5,573 nucleotides of DNA. Origin: Planctomycetota bacterium (GTDB taxonomy: Bacteria > Planctomycetota > Phycisphaerae > Tepidisphaerales > Tepidisphaeraceae). The position numbers were made by a program, and so were the translations under genes. Below the pieces are notes generated by a model. It worked only from the letters and a program-made list of their open reading frames with translations. It had not been told where the DNA came from and ran no database searches. Shown here in pieces: positions 1-4,986 of this stretch; positions within the stretch are counted from its first letter, which is position 1, and each line of letters opens with the position of its first letter. The stretch is from the NCBI GenBank assembly GCA_029777755.1, contig JAKORQ010000381.1:1-5573 (forward strand). Reading direction: 5' to 3'.

Positions 1-154
1 ACCCGTAGCTGGCAAGGCTATCGCGCACCAGGTTCTCGACGATGGAGGGCAGGACAAAGCCCTGGAAAAGCCAAATTGCCGCGATGAGCAGTGCGATCGC
101 GCTCACGATCCGGCGAATCCATTTCTTTGCCGATATGGAGATGCGATTAGACAA
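1..154 (-). CDS. N-terminus of a membrane-anchored protein, AsmA/YdbH-like (partial)
   Basis: Reading leftward from a TTG codon at 154-152 gives 51 uninterrupted codons that run off the window. The start is supported by a perfect Shine-Dalgarno sequence, TAAGGAG (166-160 on the minus strand), five bases upstream. The protein begins MSNRISISAKKWIRR, a positively charged cytoplasmic stretch. One strongly hydrophobic segment follows at about residues 16-35, and then an acidic/amphipathic stretch LPSIVENLVRDSLASYG. A basic N-terminus, a single anchor and an 'LP..vE..L...L...G' stretch are typical of AsmA/YdbH/DUF748-type proteins, which are anchored in the inner membrane and span the periplasm. 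That family call is an inference from a short N-terminus. It is divergent from nuoI with 28 bases between the start codons. Any signal-anchored periplasmic protein would fit equally well. I am confident it is a real gene, less so of its family. Confidence 0.72.
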   Translation of the reverse strand, partial: MSNRISISAKKWIRRIVSAIALLIAAIWLFQGFVLPSIVENLVRDSLASYG

Positions 155-176
155 TGCCGCTCCTTACGGCGATAAT
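148..176 (+). promoter_or_regulatory. Sigma70-like promoter of nuoI
   Basis: TAGACA (148-153) and GATAAT (171-176) each match the sigma70 -35 and -10 consensus at five of six positions, with the ideal 17-base spacer. A start about seven bases past the -10 falls at or beside 183, the A of the nuoI ATG. The -35 overlaps the TTG start codon of the leftward gene. On the other strand the same A/T-rich core reads TATTAT (177-172), also five of six matches to a -10, so the core might serve both directions. The leftward -35 region is poor, and a leftward start there would fall almost at that gene's ribosome binding site. Confidence 0.55.
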
Positions 177-182
177 ACAAGG

Positions 183-752
183 ATGAGCGTAAAGGCGTAC
201 TTCCGCAACATCTTCGAGAACGTGGCGAGCATTTCCGATGGAATGACGATCACGCTCAAGTATTTCTTCCAGAAGACCGCGACGATTCAGTACCCTGAAC
301 AGCGGCTCAAACTCGCCCCGCGCTATCGCGGGTTCCATGAATTCGAGGCCGATCGCTGCATCGCCTGCGACCTGTGCGCCAAGGCCTGCCCGGTTGACTG
401 CATCTACATCGAGAAAACCGCGCCGCGCAAGATCGACAAGGCCACCGGCAAGGCGACCGGCGGCGAGCTCACGCGGTACGCCATCGACTACTCCAAGTGC
501 CTTTTCTGCGCCCTGTGCACCGAGCCGTGCCCGACGCGCTGCATACACATGGGCAAGGTCCACGATCTGTCCTGCTACAGCCGTCGTGACGCGGTCATCG
601 AGTTCACCGAGCTGGACAAGGAGGGGCTGCATACGCCCATCCCGATCTGGATGGAGCGCAACGCCCCGCGCATCCCTTGGGTGAAAGAGGAACTGGAGCG
701 GGTCAAGGCCGGCAAACTCTCCGGAACCGCCGCCGACATCCCGGCACGGTAG
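183..752 (+). CDS. nuoI: NADH-quinone oxidoreductase subunit I (complex I 8Fe ferredoxin-like subunit)
   Basis: NuoI carries two [4Fe-4S] clusters (N6a and N6b) that pass electrons along the peripheral arm of respiratory complex I towards NuoB and quinone, at the cytoplasmic face of the membrane. From the ATG at 183 it has 189 residues, normal for the family. Two ferredoxin motifs are intact: C59, C62, C65, C69-P and C106, C109, C112, C116-P. The N-terminal stretch with TLKYFFQ and TIQYPEQ, then PRYRG before the first cluster, is characteristic of NuoI. The frame stays open upstream to 42, but that part overlaps the divergent gene and is not NuoI-like. The chosen ATG has only AAGG directly against it and no proper ribosome binding site, which fits a leaderless mRNA. 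Each cluster motif has an extra cysteine (C73, C120) where alanine is common. No other nuo gene is present; a terminator follows directly. Confidence 0.93.
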   Translation: MSVKAYFRNIFENVASISDGMTITLKYFFQKTATIQYPEQRLKLAPRYRGFHEFEADRCIACDLCAKACPVDCIYIEKTAPRKIDKATGKATGGELTRYAIDYSKCLFCALCTEPCPTRCIHMGKVHDLSCYSRRDAVIEFTELDKEGLHTPIPIWMERNAPRIPWVKEELERVKAGKLSGTAADIPAR

Positions 753-780
753 AGGCTATCCTGTCCTGGTGGATTAACGT

Positions 781-809
781 GCTGCGGCGTGATGGCCGCA
801 GCTTTTTTT
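781..809 (+). terminator. Intrinsic terminator after nuoI
   Basis: A perfect 8-bp stem, GCTGCGGC (781-788) with GCCGCAGC (795-802), encloses the loop GTGATG and is followed by seven T residues (803-809). It starts 28 bases after the nuoI stop codon. There is no T-run on the opposite side, so it acts only rightward. It makes nuoI a single-gene transcription unit, at least at its 3' end. Confidence 0.92.
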
Positions 810-874
810 ATGGCCAGCGGCACCATCCGTGGTGGCCTTGAAGACGAAACCGGCTAATCACAGCGTAGTTTCCT

Positions 875-904
875 TTGACAAGCGAGGTCATCAGAGGGTA
901 AATT
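875..904 (+). promoter_or_regulatory. Sigma70-like promoter of the small lipoprotein gene
   Basis: A perfect -35, TTGACA (875-880), is followed after 18 bases by TAAATT (899-904), which matches four of six -10 positions. Transcription would begin near 911 and leave an untranslated leader of about 55 bases before the ATG at 966. The promoter lies downstream of the nuoI terminator and upstream of a gene with its own terminator, which supports an independent unit. A small inverted repeat just upstream (GGCCA 812-816 with TGGCC 833-837, and CACCA/TGGTG inside it) has no T-run and no assigned role. Confidence 0.55.
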
Positions 905-965
905 CCGCATGCACTGGGTTTTGCAGGTGCATCCGTATTGCCTCTATTGAGCAGGAAGGTTGGCA

Positions 966-1202
966 ATGAGCAAGTTGACGCTGGTGGTTGTTGCGGGTTT
1001 TTCGGCCTTGCTGTTGGGAGGGTGCATGGACGCCCGCATCGGAAAGGTGGATCCTTTTGCCACTCCTGCCTATTCCGGGGCTGAGCGAGGCGACCAGATT
1101 GCCCGTAATATCGAGATGGAGTGGAAGATGGTTAATGACGACATCGACCACATTCTTCTGCTGCGTCCCGTCAGCCAGTTGACCATCTGGCACGTTCGCT
1201 AA
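966..1202 (+). CDS. Small predicted lipoprotein of unknown function (78 aa)
   Basis: I do not recognise a named family. The protein begins MSKLTLVVVAGFSALLLGGC: a short basic start, a hydrophobic core and a lipobox LGGC, so signal peptidase II would cleave before C20 and the cysteine would be lipidated. The mature part is only 59 residues. It has a polar middle and a helical, acidic stretch (about residues 43-64, with MEWKMVNDDIDHILLL), and it ends in RPVSQLTIWHVR. The ATG at 966 is preferred over the in-frame TTG at 960 because AGGAAGG (953-959) lies six bases upstream of it and touches the TTG. It has its own promoter (875-904) and terminator (1248-1283). From memory, similar short lipoproteins ending in a 'LLRP.S.LT.W.vR' stretch occur in planctomycetes; this is a recollection, not a search result. 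A structural or envelope-stabilising role is only a guess. Confidence 0.8.
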   Translation: MSKLTLVVVAGFSALLLGGCMDARIGKVDPFATPAYSGAERGDQIARNIEMEWKMVNDDIDHILLLRPVSQLTIWHVR

Positions 1203-1247
1203 CCCGCCGCAGGGTCTGAATCGAATTTCCACTCTTGAGCCAGTTAC

Positions 1248-1283
1248 CCGGCCTCGAATATGCATCGAGGCCGGTTTTCTTTT
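1248..1283 (+). terminator. Intrinsic terminator after the small lipoprotein gene
   Basis: A perfect 10-bp stem, CCGGCCTCGA (1248-1257) with TCGAGGCCGG (1265-1274), encloses the loop ATATGCA and is followed by TTTTCTTTT (1275-1283). It lies 45 bases beyond the lipoprotein stop codon. An in-frame ATG at 1260, which would lengthen the next gene, sits in the loop of this hairpin and so is unlikely to be its start. Confidence 0.93.
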
Positions 1284-1328
1284 GCTAACAAACTGGTAAG
1301 CTTCCCCCCGAACCGCAGTGTTGAAGTG

Positions 1329-2732
1329 ATGAACCTCCGGCAATTCTGGTCATTCCGTGCCAAGCACCAGCCATACATGGTGCGCCACAGTTATGTCCAC
1401 GAACTTCGCTCGGCGACGACCTATCCGCTGGCCGCGGCCCTTGCCGAGGGCGCTTTCACCAGCGTCGTGGCAGCGAAGTTCTTCAACGCTCCTCCGATCC
1501 TCATCGCCGTGATCTCTGCCGCCCCTATGTTCGGCAATATCGCGGCGCTGTTCTGGTCGCAGATTTCCGAGCGCTACCAGAAGGTGCGTTTCGTCAACTG
1601 CCTTCAGCTAGGCGTGATCTTGTCGATCGCGGCCGTATCCCTTACCTGGTTCCTTCCCAAGTCGCAGGGCGCGTGGGTGTTTGCTGGGCTGATTATCTGT
1701 GCCCGCGTGTTGGCCTCGGGAATCGTAACGGTGCGCTCGGCCATCTGGCGCTACAACTACCCGCGTCACGTTCGCGGGCAGATCATCGCCCGCATATCGG
1801 CGGTGGCGACTGCCTGCCTGGCGGCCGCGACCTACCTGGGGGCAAAGTGGCTGGATGCCTCCCATGGCACTGCCTATGTCTACCTGTACCCGGCGGCGGC
1901 GATGCTCGGGGCTATCGGCATATGGCAGTTTTCGCGCATCCGCGTGCGCCATGAATGGCAACTCCGCCGGCGCGGGCGGGATACTCTGGCCCGGCCGGAG
2001 AACATTGCCCAGACCGAAGAGGCGAACGTCCTTAACTATCGCCCGGCCAGGAAGAAGGGCAGCTTCTGGAGGGATGCCCGCCAGGTGCTGCGCGAGGATG
2101 CCCGATTCCGCGAGTACATGCGATGGCAGTTCATCAGCGGTGGGGCGTTCATGATGATGGGCCCGGCGCTGTTCCTCATGGTCAGCCGCGAGATGACCGA
2201 CCCGGTAAAGGAATACGGCCTGGCGACACTGGTGGTGCAGGTGATCCCGATGGTCACCTCGATCATCTTCACGCAGGTATGGGCGCCGTTCTTCGACCGC
2301 GTCTCCATACTTGTGTTCCGCTCATCCCAGGGCGCGGTGACGTTGGTAGCGATGAGCACGATGTGCATCGGTGCGATCGCCGACCAACTCTGGCTGATCG
2401 CGCTGGCGCAGTTCTTCGTGGGCATCACCAACGCGGCCGGCAACCTCGCATGGAACCTTGGGCATAACGACTTCACCACGGCCGAGAAGGCCCCGACCTA
2501 TATGGCCGTGAATGTCATGCTCACCGGCACGCGCGGCGCCTTTGCCCCGTTCCTGGGAATATGGCTATATGAGAGCATAGTTGGTCGGTATGTGTTCCTC
2601 GTCTGCGCCATCTGTAGCTTCGTGGGCCAGTACGGCTTTTACTGCATGGCCAGGCGGGAGCAGCGAGAGAAGGCGGCACAGGCAACCAGGCAGCCGGCAA
2701 AAGCTGGCGTCGGGGCGACCTCCAACAGTTGA
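1329..2732 (+). CDS. Major facilitator superfamily (MFS) transporter, substrate unknown
   Basis: This 467-residue protein has about twelve hydrophobic segments in two halves, near residues 30-50, 56-78, 91-109, 115-137, 155-173 and 183-202, then 266-285, 297-318, 334-351, 354-376, 393-412 and 418-440. A charged cytoplasmic loop (about 203-265, rich in Arg) separates the halves, as in the MFS. After TM2 the loop SQISERYQKVRF stands where MFS motif A (GxLxDRxGRR) is expected, and WAPFFDRVSILVFR is its counterpart after TM8. TM10-11 contains an unusual polar stretch, AWNLGHNDFTTAEKAPTYM. The tail is basic and cytoplasmic. The frame is open from an ATG at 1260, but that codon lies in a terminator loop; the ATG at 1329 (or the GTG just before it) is more likely, although its ribosome binding site is weak. 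The substrate cannot be read from the sequence, and the neighbours give no clue. Confidence 0.85.
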   Translation: MNLRQFWSFRAKHQPYMVRHSYVHELRSATTYPLAAALAEGAFTSVVAAKFFNAPPILIAVISAAPMFGNIAALFWSQISERYQKVRFVNCLQLGVILSIAAVSLTWFLPKSQGAWVFAGLIICARVLASGIVTVRSAIWRYNYPRHVRGQIIARISAVATACLAAATYLGAKWLDASHGTAYVYLYPAAAMLGAIGIWQFSRIRVRHEWQLRRRGRDTLARPENIAQTEEANVLNYRPARKKGSFWRDARQVLREDARFREYMRWQFISGGAFMMMGPALFLMVSREMTDPVKEYGLATLVVQVIPMVTSIIFTQVWAPFFDRVSILVFRSSQGAVTLVAMSTMCIGAIADQLWLIALAQFFVGITNAAGNLAWNLGHNDFTTAEKAPTYMAVNVMLTGTRGAFAPFLGIWLYESIVGRYVFLVCAICSFVGQYGFYCMARREQREKAAQATRQPAKAGVGATSNS

Positions 2733-2757
2733 CGTTTCGTGTAGTGAGGTTTACTTT
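2729..2757 (+). promoter_or_regulatory. Possible promoter for the DUF4190-type gene
   Basis: TTGACG (2729-2734) matches five of six -35 bases and overlaps the stop codon of the transporter gene. After 17 bases TACTTT (2752-2757) matches three of six -10 bases. A start near 2764 would leave a leader of about 50 bases containing a small hairpin (GGCAGC 2768-2773 with GCTGCC 2781-2786). The -10 is weak, so read-through from the transporter gene is an equally good explanation. Confidence 0.28.
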
Positions 2758-2813
2758 TGCCCCAGAGGGCAGCCAGGTGCGCTGCCGGTCGTCATCGTTC
2801 TCAGCCGGTCACT

Positions 2814-3575
2814 ATGAGCGAAAACAAACCGACTCAGCCAGGCGATCAGTCTGATCCGCTTGCCAGCCTGCACCGCATGTCCACTACCGCGGGCCTGGCA
2901 TCGCAGGAGTATGTCGCGATCAACCTAACCGCTGTTGCCACTCTGGTATTAGGATTGGCCAGTGCGCTGGTCCTGCTGGGCAACGTGCTGCTGGCGGTGC
3001 CGATCGCCGCCATCATCTGCGGAATCTTCGCGCTGAAGCAGATATACAGCAGTAACGGGACGCAAACAGGGCAGGGACTGGCCATCCTGGGAATACTGGT
3101 GGCGCTGGGCTTTGGAGCCTATATCGGTGTGAACGAGTACCGCGACCACCAGGAAACCATCGCCGAGCGGGTCGCGATCGAGCAGACGGTCAAGCAGTTT
3201 GAGCAGAAGCTGCAGTCGAAGGATTTCCGCGGCGCGCTTTCAGTGTTTACTGACGGATTCCTCGCCAAGAAGCAGATCACCGAGGAACAGTTTGCCCTGA
3301 CCTGGTCGCGGGCGACGGAAGCCTCCGACTACGGGGCGATTGAGTCGGTGGGGATCACCCGTCTGGTGCTCTCGGACCGCAGCGCAGCCGGTGACCGGAT
3401 CGCCGGCAGCATGATGGTGATCAAGTTTGAGAAGGCCCAGCAGCCGCTCCGCCGGGAGATCGTGTTCCGCAAGGTCGGCAGCGAGTGGAAGATTGACGAT
3501 ATCCCGCAGATATTCCCCGCTCCACCGCCGGACGGCGGCGGGGCGATGCCTCCCGGCGCCGGCCCGATGATGTAG
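2814..3575 (+). CDS. DUF4190-type membrane protein with C-terminal NTF2-like domain
   Basis: The product is 253 residues from the ATG at 2814. A polar, disordered N-terminus (1-32) precedes a pair of transmembrane helices, about 37-58 and 59-76 with almost no loop, then a short polar turn (SSNGTQTGQG) and a third hydrophobic segment at 88-104. This layout, with GQGLAILGILVALG after the turn, is typical of DUF4190. Residues about 115-235 form a soluble domain: a helix (IAERVAIEQTVKQFEQKL), a second helical region, then strands ending in FRKVGSEWKIDDI. That closing strand resembles NTF2-like/DUF4878-type domains, which often sit outside the membrane. The end is Pro/Gly-rich. The frame extends upstream to a TTG at 2757, but the extra residues look non-coding. 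No clear ribosome binding site precedes the ATG. The function is unknown; a ligand-binding or scaffolding role is speculative. Confidence 0.78.
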   Translation: MSENKPTQPGDQSDPLASLHRMSTTAGLASQEYVAINLTAVATLVLGLASALVLLGNVLLAVPIAAIICGIFALKQIYSSNGTQTGQGLAILGILVALGFGAYIGVNEYRDHQETIAERVAIEQTVKQFEQKLQSKDFRGALSVFTDGFLAKKQITEEQFALTWSRATEASDYGAIESVGITRLVLSDRSAAGDRIAGSMMVIKFEKAQQPLRREIVFRKVGSEWKIDDIPQIFPAPPPDGGGAMPPGAGPMM

Positions 3576-3620
3576 GGTTGGTTACTGTGCAGGGGCGGCG
3601 GGCGCAGGAGGATTGTCCGG

Positions 3621-4676
3621 GTGAGTGTCATGGAAGACACGAGAAATACAGCTCCGATTTCACCGGGGGCGCCATCCACTGATGGACCAGCCGCAGCCTC
3701 GCCTGTCTGCCACTATTCGCCGCAGGTGCAGGAGTTTCTCGACTTCCTGAAGTTCGAGAAGCATTTCAGCGACTACACCGTCAAGTGCTATGGCGCAGAC
3801 CTGATGCAGTTCGCCCGCTTCTTGGTGAACGGCCATGACAATCCTGAACATGCCGTGGACTTTCAGCAGGCCGACGCGCACCTGATGGCCTGCGATGCCC
3901 TGAAGGTGCGGGAGTACCTGGCCTACATGTTCTCCCGGCGCTATTCCAAGAGTACCACGGCCCGCAAGCTGGCGAGTTTGCGCAGCTTTTACCGCTTCAA
4001 TGTGCGCCGTCAGCGACTGGAGACCAATCCACTTTCCACGGTTCGCACCCCCAAGCAGGAGAAACGCCTGCCCAAGTGCCTCGATATCGATCAGATCCAG
4101 CGATTGCTGGCCGCCCCGGGCAGCGGCGACATGCTCTCTGCCCGCGACCGGGCGATGATGGAAGTGATGTACTCCTGCGGCCTGCGCGTAAGTGAGCTGG
4201 TGGCGCTGGAAATGCAGGACATCGACATGGCCGAGGGCATCGTCCGCGTGCGCGGCAAGGGACGCAAAGACAGGCTCACACCCATCGGCCAGCATGCCAT
4301 CAAGGCACTGCAGGAGTACCTGGAACTGCGGATGGCCGAGGGAAAAATGCAGGGGCAGCACGCCACCAGGGTGTTTGTGAACAAGCACGGAACGCCGCTT
4401 TCCACCAGGTCGGTCCGGCGGAAGATGGACAAGTACCTGGCGATTGCGGGGATCGAGCCGGGCGTGAGCCCTCACACCCTGCGGCACAGCTTCGCCACGC
4501 ACATGCTAAACGCCGGGGCCGACCTGCGATCCGTACAGGAACTGCTCGGGCACCAGAGCCTCTCAACCACGCAGATCTATACCCACCTGACCACAGCGCG
4601 GATGAAGCAGGTGTATGACCAGGCCCACCCCCGGGCGAAGGTCAGCAGCGCTGTTGCAGATGCGCTTGATGGGTGA
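3621..4676 (+). CDS. xerC: Tyrosine recombinase, XerC/XerD family
   Basis: XerC and XerD act together at dif sites to resolve chromosome dimers before cell division. This 351-residue protein has the full set of catalytic residues: R189 (in CGLRVSEL), K213 (in GKGRKDR), H285 and R288 (in PHTLRHSF), H311 (in LLGHQSLS) and the nucleophile Y320 (in TTQIYTH). The N-terminal SAM-like core-binding domain spans about 33-130 and the catalytic domain about 150-335. An extension of about 30 residues, rich in Pro, Ala and Ser, makes it longer than the usual ~300. The GTG at 3621 is chosen because AGGAGG (3606-3611) lies nine bases upstream; the ATG at 3630 would be too far away. The endings SVQELLGH and VYDQAHPRAK are more XerC-like than XerD-like, but I cannot settle which. 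There is no integrase-type neighbourhood, so a housekeeping role is likely. It lies 45 bases after the DUF4190-type gene and may be co-transcribed with it. Confidence 0.9.
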   Translation: MSVMEDTRNTAPISPGAPSTDGPAAASPVCHYSPQVQEFLDFLKFEKHFSDYTVKCYGADLMQFARFLVNGHDNPEHAVDFQQADAHLMACDALKVREYLAYMFSRRYSKSTTARKLASLRSFYRFNVRRQRLETNPLSTVRTPKQEKRLPKCLDIDQIQRLLAAPGSGDMLSARDRAMMEVMYSCGLRVSELVALEMQDIDMAEGIVRVRGKGRKDRLTPIGQHAIKALQEYLELRMAEGKMQGQHATRVFVNKHGTPLSTRSVRRKMDKYLAIAGIEPGVSPHTLRHSFATHMLNAGADLRSVQELLGHQSLSTTQIYTHLTTARMKQVYDQAHPRAKVSSAVADALDG

Positions 4677-4986
4677 TAGACGTCAGTTCTCGATCCATCC
4701 TGCCACAATCGCCCGGTGAATGCTCCTGCCACATTGGCAACCGCTCTGGCGGTGGGAGAGAAGCTGGCTGCCAGCGTGGCAGCTAACGCCCGGGGAGCGC
4801 CGCTTTCTCGGATGATGTAAAGCATTGTAATTGCTGGGGTTGTGTTGAGCGTATTCTGCGGCACTCGCTTTGCCATTGGCGTCAGTACGCCCAGGGTGTA
4901 GACCGAGGGGGATTTTCCCCAAACCCCTTAGGCAAAAAAAGAAGCCAAGTAAAAGTTTCCGGAGTATCGGAAAGGAGAACTATCTC
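4677..4986. other. Structured intergenic region upstream of groEL
   Basis: About 310 bases with no convincing gene. I see no T-tailed terminator for the recombinase gene. Small perfect hairpins are ACCGC/GCGGT (4740-4753), GCTGCCA/TGGCAGC (4767-4783), GGCGT/ACGCC (4878-4891) and GGGGA/TCCCC (4908-4920). An imperfect dyad, AGCA...TGCT (4821-4835), lies in the most A/T-rich part. No CIRCE element (TTAGCACTC-N9-GAGTGCTAA) is present, so HrcA control is not supported. No sigma70 or heat-shock promoter stands out; TTGCTG (4831-4836) with TATTCT (4852-4857) has too short a spacer (15) to call. The groEL promoter is presumably here but I cannot place it. Confidence 0.6.
4763..4785 (+). other. Two mutually exclusive hairpins in the groEL upstream region
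   Basis: GCTGG-CTG-CCAGC (4763-4775) can fold as a 5-bp hairpin. The overlapping GCTGCCA-GCG-TGGCAGC (4767-4783) can fold as a 7-bp hairpin, extendable by a G-U and a U-A pair to 4765-4785. Both cannot form at once. Neither is followed by a T-run, so this is not an intrinsic terminator, and it may be coincidental. Confidence 0.35.

Noticed and set aside
42..182. Upstream open extension of the nuoI frame
   Set aside because: It overlaps the divergent gene, which has a perfect ribosome binding site, and its sequence is unlike any NuoI N-terminus; the NuoI-like part begins after the ATG at 183.
1260..1328. Upstream ATG for the MFS transporter
   Set aside because: The ATG lies in the loop of a 10-bp terminator hairpin and the extra residues do not look like MFS; a start at 1329 is more sensible.
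3525..3545. GC-rich hairpin at the end of the DUF4190-type gene
   Set aside because: It lies within the coding Pro/Gly tail, comes from repeated CCG/GGC codons, and has no T-run.
3660..4502. Long minus-strand open frame inside the recombinase gene
   Set aside because: It is a codon-bias shadow: the plus-strand frame encodes a complete Xer-family protein with all catalytic residues, while the antisense product has low-complexity Gly/Ala/His-rich sequence.
4716..4820. 34-codon GTG-started open frame (begins MNAPATLATALAVGEKLAAS)
   Set aside because: It has no ribosome binding site, it is short, and the same bases form hairpins. It looks plausible as a peptide but cannot be supported without conservation.
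4850..4880. Possible CIRCE operator near GCACTC (4861-4866)
   Set aside because: The required GAGTGC partner nine bases away is absent, so it is not an HrcA site.
4683..4922. Minus-strand open frames in the groEL upstream gap
   Set aside because: No ribosome binding site or recognisable domain, and they extend across a GC-rich structured region; likely chance.
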